Shown here in pieces: positions 34,714 through 43,198 of a stretch of DNA of 64,000 nucleotides. Location: NCBI RefSeq assembly GCF_038396845.1, contig NZ_CP151587.1, forward strand, positions 2,020,001-2,084,000. Direction: 5' to 3'. Below the pieces are notes generated by a model. The model was not told the origin of the DNA and searched no databases. It saw nothing but the letters and a program-made list of their open reading frames with translations. The DNA is from Gymnodinialimonas sp. 57CJ19. Its GTDB lineage: Bacteria > Pseudomonadota > Alphaproteobacteria > Rhodobacterales > Rhodobacteraceae. How positions within the stretch are numbered: the first letter of the stretch is position 1; every line of letters begins with the position of its first letter. Made by a program: the position numbers and the translations under genes.

Positions 34714-35270
34714 GGGGCGGCGTCCGCAAAGGGAGTGGCGGCGAGATTGGCGGCAATATCACCGTCGATTGGCACCGAGAACGTGTTCACGATGAAGCCC
34801 AGGGTGGAATAGAAACCGACCGTGGCGAACAGATCCAACACGCCTTGCGAAGTGACCAAAGATGTCAGCTCTGCCAAGGTTTGCGGGGTCAAACGGGCGT
34901 TGGCCAAAACCTCATCCACGGCGCCCGCGATTGTGGCGTCTTCCGGGTCCATCGCCTCGAGCGGGCCGCGCAGGGTCGCGATCCTGGCGTCCGAAAACCC
35001 CAAGGCGCGGGCCCGGTCCACATGGTGGGCCCATTCGTAATCGGAGTTCAATGCAACGGCGGCCCGCAGGATCACCACCTCGGACCGGACCCGGCCAAGG
35101 CTGGTGTCCAACACCACATGTTGCCGCAGGTTGGCCCAAGCCAGCACCAGAGCCGGATGATGGGCCATGGTGCGGTAAACATTAAGCTTTCCGGCAAAGG
35201 CATCGTCGAGATCGGCCAAAACATCGGGCCAAGCATTGGCGGGAATAGGGGCCAGATTGGGGTGTGTCAT
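34710..35270 (-). CDS. Carboxymuconolactone decarboxylase-like (AhpD-fold) protein
   Basis: The 186-aa all-helical protein carries RSEVVILRAAVALNSDYEWAHHVDRARALGFSDARI, the signature of the CMD/AhpD superfamily. The CxxC pair of peroxidase members is absent, as in the decarboxylase/lactonase-like branch. The reaction is unknown; ring-cleavage product metabolism is plausible from context. I use ATG 35270 with AGGA upstream; the longer frame lacks conservation. A palindromic TetR-type site lies 105 bp before the start. Confidence 0.83.
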   Translation of the reverse strand: MTHPNLAPIPANAWPDVLADLDDAFAGKLNVYRTMAHHPALVLAWANLRQHVVLDTSLGRVRSEVVILRAAVALNSDYEWAHHVDRARALGFSDARIATLRGPLEAMDPEDATIAGAVDEVLANARLTPQTLAELTSLVTSQGVLDLFATVGFYSTLGFIVNTFSVPIDGDIAANLAATPFADAAP

Positions 35271-35374
35271 GTCAGCTGTCCTGCGCGTGCGTGCCCGGTT
35301 GAGCAGTCGGGGTAAGCGGATCGGGGCGGTGAAATTGCGACTTGGCATAGCAATTATGCCCCATGGCTCGCCTT

Positions 35375-35396
35375 TTAGTTATAGGGTGATAAATAA
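35375..35396. promoter_or_regulatory. Candidate TetR operator, site 1
   Basis: The 9-4-9 palindrome has arms TTAGTTATA and GATAAATAA, two mismatches from the consensus TTATTTATC-N4-GATAAATAA shared by five sites between 35.3 and 47.1 kb. It lies between the divergent CMD-like gene and the FAD monooxygenase, 32 nt before the monooxygenase start. Confidence 0.75.
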
Positions 35397-35428
35397 GAAG
35401 GGAAGCGGCTAATCCAGAGGTAGGTTTC

Positions 35429-36622
35429 TTGACGCGAACAGTGGCAATTATCGGTGGCTCGATTGGCGGGCTGTTCGCGGCGGCGACGCTGCGAAATGCG
35501 GGGTGGAACGTCAAGGTGTTTGAGCGCTCCTCGGTCGCCTTGGCGGGGCGCGGGGCGGGGATTGTGACCCATCCCCAGTTGCTCGACGCGCTGACAGAGG
35601 TGGGGGCGGATACATCGGACCTTGGCGTACTGGTCTACGACCGGGTGGCCTTTGACCGCGACGGCGCCCCCTGCGCAACGCTGCCCTATCCGCAAATCGT
35701 GACGTCCTGGGACCGGATGCACCAGACGTTGCGCCGATTGATCCCGGACGCGTCTTACCACTTGGGCGAATCCTTGGTGAGCTATTCGGAGGATGCCGAG
35801 GGCGTCTCATTGACCTTTGCCAGCGGGGCAGAGGAGCGGGTGGATATGCTGGTGGGCGCCGATGGCTTCCGCTCGGCCGTGCGGGGGCAGCTTTTGCCCG
35901 AGGTGCAACCGCAATACGCGGGCTATGTCGTGTGGCGGGCCTTGGCCCCGGAGGCCGCCCTGTCGCCGCAAATTCGCGAACGTCTGTTCAACGTGTTCGG
36001 CCTGTTCCTTCCCACGGGTACGCAGATTGTGGGCTACCCGATTGCCGGGGAGAACAACGACCTGCGCCCCGGTCATCGGCGCTATAACTTTGTTTGGTAC
36101 GTGCCCTGTGCCGCCGATGATCTGGATGCGATGCTGACCGATGCAAGCGGCAAACGGCATGGCATTTCCATTCCGCCGCCACTGGTGCGCGATGAGGTCG
36201 TCGCCGAGATGGAGGCGAAGGCCGAGCAGGTCCTGCCCGATGTGTTCCGTCATGTGCTTCGCCAAAGCGAACGGCCCTTTTTCACGCCGATCTACGACCA
36301 CCTGTCCCCCGTTTTCGCGCGGGGCAGGGTGGCACTGGCCGGCGATGCCGCTTGCGTGGCGCGGCCCCATGTGGGGATGGGCGTGACCAAAGCGGCCCAA
36401 GATGCCCTGGCCCTTGCGCGGCATGTGAGCGGGGATGTGGAGGCGGGCCTACAGGCCTATTCGGAGGAGCGCGCGCGCGCCTCCCGCGCCGCCTACGCGC
36501 GGTCGCAGATGCTGGGGCAATTCATGGCGCAAGCGCCCGAACACGGCGACCCGATGGATGGGCGCCATAACCCCCATATGGCAGAGATCATGCGCCAGAC
36601 GGCCGTGGCGGATTTCGATTAG
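35429..36622 (+). CDS. FAD-dependent monooxygenase, 2,6-dihydroxypyridine 3-hydroxylase-like
   Basis: The 397-aa flavoprotein monooxygenase has the dinucleotide motif VAIIGGSIGGLFAA at its N-terminus, DMLVGADGFRSAVR near residue 140 (DG motif) and VALAGDAACVARPHVGMGVTKA near residue 300 (GD motif). The overall look is closest to 2,6-dihydroxypyridine 3-monooxygenases and related aromatic hydroxylases. The exact substrate is unknown. It appears to start at TTG 35429: AGAGG lies 8 nt before, no ATG is near, and the first residues MTRTVAIIGG fit the family. It overlaps the convergent GST gene by 4 nt. Confidence 0.88.
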   Translation: MTRTVAIIGGSIGGLFAAATLRNAGWNVKVFERSSVALAGRGAGIVTHPQLLDALTEVGADTSDLGVLVYDRVAFDRDGAPCATLPYPQIVTSWDRMHQTLRRLIPDASYHLGESLVSYSEDAEGVSLTFASGAEERVDMLVGADGFRSAVRGQLLPEVQPQYAGYVVWRALAPEAALSPQIRERLFNVFGLFLPTGTQIVGYPIAGENNDLRPGHRRYNFVWYVPCAADDLDAMLTDASGKRHGISIPPPLVRDEVVAEMEAKAEQVLPDVFRHVLRQSERPFFTPIYDHLSPVFARGRVALAGDAACVARPHVGMGVTKAAQDALALARHVSGDVEAGLQAYSEERARASRAAYARSQMLGQFMAQAPEHGDPMDGRHNPHMAEIMRQTAVADFD

Positions 36623-37203
36623 GCGCGCAGTTCCTCGTAAGATGTCATGACCACGGCGCGGTAGGCGGGCCGCGTTTGCAACTGTTCGTACCACCGCGCG
36701 ACCTGGGGGCTAAGGGGATCACACAGATCGCAGGCGCGCACCATCATCGCGCCTGCCGCGATATCGGCCATGCCAAAGCTGTCTCCGCCAAGCCACTGGG
36801 TCTTGCGCAATTGCCATTCCAGGGGTGCCACGGCGGCCAGAAACGTGGCCTTCAATGCCTCGGCATCCTTGGTGCGATCTGCCGGAGCGGTGCGGACAAG
36901 CTCATAGAACATTTGCAGAAAGGCTGGTTGCAGGGTGGAGGTGGTGTACTCCATCCACTGGTCAGCCAAGGGCGGCACACCCCCGGCAAGGTGCCGCAAA
37001 ATGGCATGGCTTTCCCACAAGGTCAGATCACCGTCTTGCAGCACCGGCACGCGGGGCACGGGGGTCATCACTTTGAACGTGGCTGTATCGGTGCCGCCGT
37101 ATTTCCCGCCAACAATATGATGGTCGAACGGCACTGCACTTTCGGACAAGGCCCACAGGACTTTCTGCACATTGACCGAACTTGGCCGCCCCCAAAGGAT
37201 CAT
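36619..37203 (-). CDS. Glutathione S-transferase family protein
   Basis: This 194-aa GST has the N-terminal thioredoxin-fold domain (MILWGRPSSVNVQKVLWAL, with the likely catalytic Ser pair, and VPRVPVLQDGDLTLWESHAI). The helical C-terminal domain contains LGGDSFGMADIAAGAMM. A strong ribosome site (GGAGGTGAT) precedes ATG 37203. It follows the cyclase gene by 11 bp, so the two are co-transcribed. GSTs in catabolic clusters often act as isomerases or detoxify intermediates; that role is inferred. Confidence 0.88.
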   Translation of the reverse strand: MILWGRPSSVNVQKVLWALSESAVPFDHHIVGGKYGGTDTATFKVMTPVPRVPVLQDGDLTLWESHAILRHLAGGVPPLADQWMEYTTSTLQPAFLQMFYELVRTAPADRTKDAEALKATFLAAVAPLEWQLRKTQWLGGDSFGMADIAAGAMMVRACDLCDPLSPQVARWYEQLQTRPAYRAVVMTSYEELRA

Positions 37204-37214
37204 CGGATCACCTC

Positions 37215-38171
37215 CTACTTGATCGCTTGCGGGTTGATCGGAGAGCCCGCCGCACCGGGAATATGCAGGGGAGGGGCGGTGAAAAGGAACTCGTAGACGC
37301 CATCCTCGGCGCAATCTTCGCCCAATTCTTTCAGATAGAAAATCTCTCCCATCGAAATGCCGATGGCGGGGATCACGACCCAGTGCCATGGCTGATTGGC
37401 CTCGTCCGTTTCATTGGGGCGCACCTCGCACCCCCAAGTGTCAGCGCAGATGGCGGCGATGTCGTGGGCTTTGATCCAGCGGGCGGTCTCGAACGACAGG
37501 CCCGGTGCATCGCCGCCCGCGTAGCCGGTCCAATCTTCGGCGGCGAGGCAGCGTTCCTGATGGCCGGTGCGCACGATCACAAAATCGCCCTTGCGGATTT
37601 CGACCCCCTGCGCCGCCGCGCAGCCATCCAGATCGGCGTTGGTGATGCCATAACCGTCCTCCAGACTATCGACATCCTTCCAGCGCGCGATATCCAGCAG
37701 CACGCCGCGCCCGACCATCTTGTCGCGCACATGCTCGATCCCCAACCGCTTCGCGCCGTTCACCGTCACATCGGTCGCGGGGTAGCCGTTGTACATCTGC
37801 TCATCCAGGAAGATATGACACAGCGCGTCCCACTGGGTGCTACCCTGACAGGGCAGGTTAATCGCGTCGTCGGCGTAGCGCAGGTACGCCTTGCCGTCGC
37901 CATCCTGTTCACCTTGGACCGCATCGGTGCCGGTGGCCAACATCTGATGGATCAGGTTCCATCGACCTCCAAACAGGCCGGATTGGATTTTCTCTTTCAG
38001 ATCAAGGCCAAGGGCAAAGGTCTTCCCCTTGCGAACCAGCTTTGCCGCCGCCACCACATCATCGGCTGTGACATTGTTCAACGTCCCGATTTGGTCGTCA
38101 TCGCCCCACCGTCCCCAGTTGGAGAGCTCTTTCGCGGTATCATAAATGTCCTGACGGGTCAGCTTGGCCAT
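37215..38171 (-). CDS. Cyclase-family metal-dependent hydrolase
   Basis: The 318-aa protein belongs to the putative-cyclase family that includes kynurenine formamidase and isatin hydrolase, which open amides or lactams with a bound metal. In those enzymes the motif is HxGTHxDxxxH; here it reads QGSTQWDALCH, with Gln replacing both His positions, as in a longer subgroup (STQWD). The rest (GVLLDIARWK, FVIVRTGHQE, CEVRPNE) matches. It starts the operon with the GST gene, 27 bp from a TetR-type operator. A ring- or amide-opening step is likely. Confidence 0.82.
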   Translation of the reverse strand: MAKLTRQDIYDTAKELSNWGRWGDDDQIGTLNNVTADDVVAAAKLVRKGKTFALGLDLKEKIQSGLFGGRWNLIHQMLATGTDAVQGEQDGDGKAYLRYADDAINLPCQGSTQWDALCHIFLDEQMYNGYPATDVTVNGAKRLGIEHVRDKMVGRGVLLDIARWKDVDSLEDGYGITNADLDGCAAAQGVEIRKGDFVIVRTGHQERCLAAEDWTGYAGGDAPGLSFETARWIKAHDIAAICADTWGCEVRPNETDEANQPWHWVVIPAIGISMGEIFYLKELGEDCAEDGVYEFLFTAPPLHIPGAAGSPINPQAIK

Positions 38172-38197
38172 GGTCCTGTCCTCCCAAACAGCGTTTC

Positions 38198-38219
38198 TTA
38201 ATGATCGAATGATAAATAG
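38198..38219. promoter_or_regulatory. Candidate TetR operator, site 2
   Basis: Arms TTAATGATC and GATAAATAG around a 4-nt centre. It lies between the divergent cyclase (26 nt away) and OsmC-TetR (41 nt away) units, so it would give autoregulation of the TetR gene. Confidence 0.75.
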
Positions 38220-38260
38220 ATGCTAGCGTTGGGTTAACGAACACGCAACAGGGGGGATCA

Positions 38261-38752
38261 ATGGCAGATCAATCAATCAAAACCTTTGACGTTGTCTTTG
38301 AAGGTAAGGGCGTCGCGTCGGGGAAAATGCGCAACGATATTTCGGTCGAATGGCCGATGATGAAAGAGACGTTTGAACTGGCCACCGATGAAGGCCCGTT
38401 CCATGGCGGTGACGGCACCGCGCCGCCGCCTCTGGCCCTGTTCACCGCCGCGCTGACGGGCTGCCTGATGACCCAGATCCGGGCCTTCGCCAAGCGCCTG
38501 AAGATCGACCTGCGCGGGGTGGAAGTGGACGCCCGCCTGCATTGGAAGGGCGAGCAGCAGGGCAACGATCCCTACGTGACTGCGCCCGTCGGTTTCTCGC
38601 TTGATGTGGCGTTGGACAGTGACGCCAGTGCCGATCAGCAACGCGCACTGCTGGACGCCGCCAAGAAAGGCTGCTTTCTAGAGCAGAGCCTTGCGGAGGG
38701 CGTTATCGTCGGCCACCGCCTGAAATTAGACAACGAATGGCATGATGCGTGA
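38261..38752 (+). CDS. OsmC-family protein
   Basis: The 163-aa product has the OsmC/Ohr fold pattern: PPPLALFTAALTGCLMTQIRAFAKRLKIDLRGVEVDA near residue 50-90, and a second Cys in KKGCFLEQSLAEG near residue 133. The two Cys form the peroxidase pair in this superfamily, used against organic hydroperoxides. In a catabolic cluster it could protect from oxygenase by-products. Its stop overlaps the TetR gene start by 4 nt (GTGA). Confidence 0.87.
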   Translation: MADQSIKTFDVVFEGKGVASGKMRNDISVEWPMMKETFELATDEGPFHGGDGTAPPPLALFTAALTGCLMTQIRAFAKRLKIDLRGVEVDARLHWKGEQQGNDPYVTAPVGFSLDVALDSDASADQQRALLDAAKKGCFLEQSLAEGVIVGHRLKLDNEWHDA

Positions 38753-39414
38753 CAAGTGAACCTGACCCGACCGCCCCGACCGAGCCCCCCAAGCAGCCGC
38801 GCCGTCGCCTGTCATCGGAGGAGCGTCGGCAAGAGTTTTTGACCAAAGCGATCGAGTTCTTCGCGCAGGAGGGGTTTGAATCCTCAACCCGGGAGTTGGC
38901 CCGCCGATTGGGGGTCACGCAGCCTTTGTTATATCGGTACTTCCCGTCAAAAAGTGACCTGATCGCAGAGGTTTACGATGCGGTCTACGTGAAGCGCTGG
39001 CAGGATGAATGGGGCACTTTGTTGCGCGACCGCTCGCGTCCATTGCGGGAGCGTCTGGTGGAATTCTACGACGCCTATACCGAGGTCGTCTTTCACAACG
39101 ACTGGATGCGCATCTTCCTTTTTTCGGGCCTGAAAGGCGTCGATATAAACCGCCGCTACATGCAGTTGGTCCGCGAGCGCATTCTGGAGCCGATCCTGCA
39201 AGAGATTCGTTTTGACGCGGGATTGGATTCGCTTGACCCCTCCGATGAAGAGGTCGAGGCCGCCTGGATCATGCACGGCGGCATTTACTATTACGGCGTG
39301 CGGACGCTGATCTACGAAGTCTCGATCCTGAACAACAAATCCTTCGTGATCGAGACGGCGATTGATAGCTTCCTGCTGCAAATTCCTTCGATCAGGGATG
39401 CCGCATCGAATTGA
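38749..39414 (+). CDS. TetR-family transcriptional regulator
   Basis: The 221-aa regulator has an N-terminal HTH (FLTKAIEFFAQEGFESSTRELARRLGVTQPLLYRYFPSKSDLIAEVY, about residues 30-75). Its C-terminal ligand domain resembles regulators of the TetR_C type with FHNDWMRIFLFSGLKG. It starts at GTG 38749, overlapping the OsmC stop. It is the only regulator gene inside the 34.7-51 kb catabolic cluster. Five matching palindromes lie in the cluster's promoters, one of them before its own operon, so I propose it represses the whole set and senses a pathway compound. Confidence 0.9.
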   Translation: MTSEPDPTAPTEPPKQPRRRLSSEERRQEFLTKAIEFFAQEGFESSTRELARRLGVTQPLLYRYFPSKSDLIAEVYDAVYVKRWQDEWGTLLRDRSRPLRERLVEFYDAYTEVVFHNDWMRIFLFSGLKGVDINRRYMQLVRERILEPILQEIRFDAGLDSLDPSDEEVEAAWIMHGGIYYYGVRTLIYEVSILNNKSFVIETAIDSFLLQIPSIRDAASN

Positions 39415-39455
39415 TTTTAAACGGTTCTATTGGTTTTCCAATTTCTCCTTGCTAG

Positions 39456-39477
39456 TTATTTATAGATTGATAAATTA
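39456..39477. promoter_or_regulatory. Candidate TetR operator, site 3
   Basis: Arms TTATTTATA and GATAAATTA around a 4-nt centre, 38 nt before the molybdenum-hydroxylase FAD-subunit start. With site 5 it is among the two best matches to the consensus. Confidence 0.8.
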
Positions 39478-39515
39478 GCCCTATTGGCGCATTGCGCGGC
39501 TTTGGGGGGGAAGAC

Positions 39516-40334
39516 ATGAAAGCGGCAGAGTTTCTTTATGAACGACCTGCTTCCGTTGCAGAGGCGCTGGCGCTGCTGGCGGACGAAGACCGCGACGCGA
39601 CGCCTTTGGCAGGCGGGCAAAGCCTGATGCCGATGATGAATTTCCGCCTGGCGCAACCGGGCACCTTGGTCGATCTTTCGGCGTTGGAGGACCTGCGCGG
39701 CATCACCCTGAGTGACGGGATGGTGCGCATCGGCGCGATGACCCGCTATGTGGAATTGGTCCGCTCTGGGGTGGTGGCCGATCACGCGCCGTTGTTGGCG
39801 ATGGCTTTGCCCCACATCGCCCACGCCGCCGTGCGTAACCGGGGCACCATTGGCGGCAGCGTTGCCTTGGCTGATCCGGCAGCCGAAATGCCCGCGCTGT
39901 TGCTGGCGTTGGATGCGCAGATCACGGTGCAATCGGCCGAAGGCACCACCACCCACGGGGCCACGGACTTCTTCCTTGGCATGTATGAGACCGCGTTGGA
40001 GGAGGGGGAGCTTGTGTCTGAGATCGCCATTCCAGTTGCCGCGCCGACCGACCGCTTCGCCTTTTATGAATTGGCCCGGCGCCACGGCGATTACGCGATG
40101 GCCGGTGTCGCTGTGGCGCGGCGCGACAACGCCCACCGCGTCGCGTTTTTCTCGATATCTGACAGGGCGTTACGGGCCTTCGACGCGGAAGAGGTGTTGG
40201 ACAAGGGCGGCAGTGTGATCGACGCCGTCGCCGCCTTGGCCGAGCTTCCGTACTCCGGCGACCTCAATGCCGCCATCCCCACGAAAAAGCACCTGTCAGG
40301 CGTCGTCCTGACCCGCGCGTTGGAGGCGTTGTGA
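39516..40334 (+). CDS. Molybdenum hydroxylase, FAD-binding medium subunit (CoxM-like)
   Basis: The 272-aa subunit passes electrons from the iron-sulfur subunit through FAD. The FAD-binding motifs are ATPLAGGQSLMPMMNFRLA near residue 30 and RNRGTIGGSVALADPAAEMPALLLAL near residue 110. It is first of three adjacent subunit genes (medium-small-large) of a xanthine dehydrogenase/CO dehydrogenase-family enzyme. ATG 39516 is taken; an upstream in-frame start is less likely. A TetR-type operator lies just before it. Confidence 0.93.
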   Translation: MKAAEFLYERPASVAEALALLADEDRDATPLAGGQSLMPMMNFRLAQPGTLVDLSALEDLRGITLSDGMVRIGAMTRYVELVRSGVVADHAPLLAMALPHIAHAAVRNRGTIGGSVALADPAAEMPALLLALDAQITVQSAEGTTTHGATDFFLGMYETALEEGELVSEIAIPVAAPTDRFAFYELARRHGDYAMAGVAVARRDNAHRVAFFSISDRALRAFDAEEVLDKGGSVIDAVAALAELPYSGDLNAAIPTKKHLSGVVLTRALEAL

Positions 40335-40337
40335 GCC

Positions 40338-40808
40338 ATGACTGACACTCAAACAATCTCTGTCACCGTGAACGGCGAGACCGCAAGCGCCGCCGTGCCG
40401 GTGCGCCAGAACCTGGTGGATTTTCTGCGCAACACTCTGGGTCTGACGGGCAGCCACGTGGGCTGTGAGCACGGTGTGTGCGGCGCCTGTACGCTGGAAG
40501 TGGACGGCGCCATGGTGCGCGGTTGCCTGATGCTTGCGGTGCAAGCGGACGGCGCAAAAGTCACCACGATCGAGGGCTACGGCGACCGGGCCGCGGCACT
40601 GCGAGCGGCGTTTATCGACCGCAATGCCTTGCAATGCGGCTATTGCACCCCGGGCATGTTGGCCAGCGCACTGGAATATGTGGAAGGCGGCGGCGGAGCC
40701 GATCGCGCCGCCATCCGAGAGCACCTTTCCGGCAACTATTGCCGCTGCACCGGCTACCAATCCATTGTCGATGCCGTGTGCGACGTGATCGAGGGGGAAA
40801 GCTCATGA
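40338..40808 (+). CDS. Molybdenum hydroxylase, 2Fe-2S small subunit (CoxS-like)
   Basis: The 156-aa subunit holds two 2Fe-2S clusters. The plant-type cluster ligands are in GCEHGVCGACTLEVDG and the following Cys. The second cluster ligands are in CGYCTPGM and NYCRCTGY. The length and motif order are standard. It starts 3 nt after the FAD subunit and overlaps the large subunit by 4 nt. Confidence 0.96.
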   Translation: MTDTQTISVTVNGETASAAVPVRQNLVDFLRNTLGLTGSHVGCEHGVCGACTLEVDGAMVRGCLMLAVQADGAKVTTIEGYGDRAAALRAAFIDRNALQCGYCTPGMLASALEYVEGGGGADRAAIREHLSGNYCRCTGYQSIVDAVCDVIEGESS

Positions 40809-43180
40809 GCGGCCCTCTGACGATTTTTGACAAGCCCAATTCCCTTATCGGCAAGCCCGTTGACCGCCCCGATGCCAAGCGTCTCTTGCAGGGGCGCGGC
40901 AAGTTTGTGGACGATATCCAACTGCCCCGCATGGTCCACGCGGCCTTTGTGCGGGCGCCCGTGGCCCATGGGCGGATCGTGTCGATTGATCTTGATGAGG
41001 CCCGCGCCGTGCCCGGCGTCATCGCCATCTATACCGGGGCTGATCTGGCCGATCATGTGGAGCCTTACGTGGGCGTGCTCAGCCATATGGTGGGCCTGCG
41101 CTCAGCGCCGCAAATGCCTTTGGCCATCGATACCGTCCGCTGGACCGGAGAGCCGGTGGTGATGGTTGTCGCCAGCTCTCGGGCTGTGGCCGAGGACGCG
41201 GCGGCGCTGGTCTTCGTGGACATCGAAGACCTGCCCCCCGCCACAGATATGGAGCGCGCGTTGGAACCTGACGCGCCGGTGATCCACCCGGATTTCGGCA
41301 ATAACCTTGCCTGGGAACGCACCGTTGAGGCGGGCGATCCAGACGCCGCTTTTGCCCGCGATGACGTGAGTGTGGTCGAGCGCACGTTCCGTTTCGGTCG
41401 CCACACCGGCGTGACCCTGGAGACCCGCGCCAGCGTCGTGGATTATGACCCTTCCGAGGACACGCTGACCTGCCACTACTCGGGCCAAGCGCCTCATATG
41501 ATGCAATTTATCTTCGCCAAGCACTTGGGCTTGCCGGAAGAAAACGTGCGCGTGATCTCGAATGATGTGGGCGGGTCTTTCGGGATCAAGATCCACACCT
41601 ATGGCGATGAGATTGCCACGGCAGCGGCCGCGAAACTGCTGCAACGCCCGGTGAAGTTTGTGGCGGATCGGCTGGAAAGCTTCCTTACCGACATTCACGC
41701 CCGTGACCATGTGGTGCACGGGCGCATCGCAGTCACCCCAGAGGGGGAAATCGCGGCACTTGCCTTTGATGACATCACCGGCATCGGCCCTTATTCGATG
41801 TATCCGCGCACCTCGGCGATAGAGGCGAACCAGATCCTGAACCTGACCGGGGCGCCCTATGCGCTGGAGAACTACCGCGCCAACGCCAAGGTGGTATTCC
41901 AGAACAAGAACCTGATGTGCCAATATCGCGCTGTGGGGCACCCGATTGCCATGGCGGTGGCCGATGGCCTGCTAGAGGAAGCGGCCCATAAGATCGGCAT
42001 GGATGTGGTCGAAATCCGTCGCCGCAACCTTGTTAAAGATGACGCCTATCCCTGCACCTCGGCCACGGGGATGAAGCTGGATGACCTGAGCCATCACAAG
42101 ACGCTGGATAAGCTGATCGAGACGATGGATTACGACGCCAAAAGGGCGGAACACGCGGCGCTGCGCGCAGAGGGTATCCACCGCGGCCTTGGCCTCGTTT
42201 CGATGATCGAGGTCACGAACCCCAGCCCGATGTTCTACGGCATCGGCGGCGCGCCGATTGCCAGCCAGGACGGCTCTACCATCCGGCTGGAGGCGGGCGG
42301 GGCGATCCATGTGTCGTCCTCGGTCACCGAGCAGGGGCAGGGCACCAACACGATCCTTGCGCAGATCGCGGCCGGGGTTTTTGGCGTCGCAATGGACCGG
42401 GTGAAGGTGACGACCGGTGACACGAAAACCACGCCTTACGGCGGTGGAACATGGGCGTCACGGGGCGCCGGGATCGGAGGGGAGGCGACACTGCAAGCCG
42501 CCCACGCCCTGAAAGAACAGGTGTTGGACATCGCGGGCGTGATCCTGCAAGCCAAGCCGGAAGCCCTTGATATTGTTGAAGGTCATGTCACCGACAAGGA
42601 CGGCACCCAACGCATGAGCCTAAGCGATCTGGCCCGCACCGTTTACTACCGAGGCAATGAATTGCCTTCAGACATGACACCGGAACTCGTGGCCACCCGC
42701 CACTACCGCGTCACCGATTTTCCCTTCGTTTTCACCAATGCCGCCATGGCCGCCGAGGTCGAGTTGGACCCGGACACGGGATTTGTAAAAATCCTCAACT
42801 TCTGGGCGGTGGAAGATTGCGGCCGGGTGATTAACCCCAAGCTGGTCGACGAACAAATTCGCGGGGGTGTGATCCAAGGCATCGGGGGCGCGTTCTACGA
42901 GGAGTGCATCTACTCCGAGGACGGCCAGTTTGAGAACGCGACCATGGCCGATTACCTTGTGCCGATGGCGTTTGAGATGCCCGACATCACCATTGCCCAC
43001 GTGGAAACGCCCACCAAAACCAGTGTCCTTGGTGCCAAAGGCGCAGGCGAGGCCGGGACCGGCGGCGCGCCGGCCGCTTTGTTGAACGCGGTGAACGATG
43101 CGCTTCGCCCCTTGGACGCACAAATCCACCAAATGCCCATGACGCCCGAGCGCATTCTAAAAGCGCTCGGCACTGTTTAG
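40805..43180 (+). CDS. Molybdenum hydroxylase, large catalytic subunit (CoxL-like, not CO dehydrogenase)
   Basis: The 791-aa subunit binds the molybdopterin-cytosine dinucleotide cofactor and carries out hydroxylation with water. It has GRGKFVDDIQLPRMVHAAFVRAP at the N-terminus, NDVGGSFGIK near 240 and the C-terminal LGAKGAGEAGTGGAPAAL with the catalytic Glu. Form I CO dehydrogenase carries a VAYRCSFR loop; here the equivalent reads CQYRAVGHP, so CO oxidation is unlikely. Hydroxylation of an N-heteroaromatic ring or an aldehyde is more likely. No chaperone genes (coxD-G or xdhC) are adjacent, so maturation must use genes elsewhere. Confidence 0.92.
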   Translation: MSGPLTIFDKPNSLIGKPVDRPDAKRLLQGRGKFVDDIQLPRMVHAAFVRAPVAHGRIVSIDLDEARAVPGVIAIYTGADLADHVEPYVGVLSHMVGLRSAPQMPLAIDTVRWTGEPVVMVVASSRAVAEDAAALVFVDIEDLPPATDMERALEPDAPVIHPDFGNNLAWERTVEAGDPDAAFARDDVSVVERTFRFGRHTGVTLETRASVVDYDPSEDTLTCHYSGQAPHMMQFIFAKHLGLPEENVRVISNDVGGSFGIKIHTYGDEIATAAAAKLLQRPVKFVADRLESFLTDIHARDHVVHGRIAVTPEGEIAALAFDDITGIGPYSMYPRTSAIEANQILNLTGAPYALENYRANAKVVFQNKNLMCQYRAVGHPIAMAVADGLLEEAAHKIGMDVVEIRRRNLVKDDAYPCTSATGMKLDDLSHHKTLDKLIETMDYDAKRAEHAALRAEGIHRGLGLVSMIEVTNPSPMFYGIGGAPIASQDGSTIRLEAGGAIHVSSSVTEQGQGTNTILAQIAAGVFGVAMDRVKVTTGDTKTTPYGGGTWASRGAGIGGEATLQAAHALKEQVLDIAGVILQAKPEALDIVEGHVTDKDGTQRMSLSDLARTVYYRGNELPSDMTPELVATRHYRVTDFPFVFTNAAMAAEVELDPDTGFVKILNFWAVEDCGRVINPKLVDEQIRGGVIQGIGGAFYEECIYSEDGQFENATMADYLVPMAFEMPDITIAHVETPTKTSVLGAKGAGEAGTGGAPAALLNAVNDALRPLDAQIHQMPMTPERILKALGTV

Positions 43181-43198
43181 CCCCTTGAAGGAGACCCC

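Noticed and set aside
39516..43180. Carbon monoxide dehydrogenase as the function of the CoxMSL-like genes
   Set aside because: The active-site loop lacks the Cys-containing CO dehydrogenase signature, and the neighbours are ring-catabolism-type genes.
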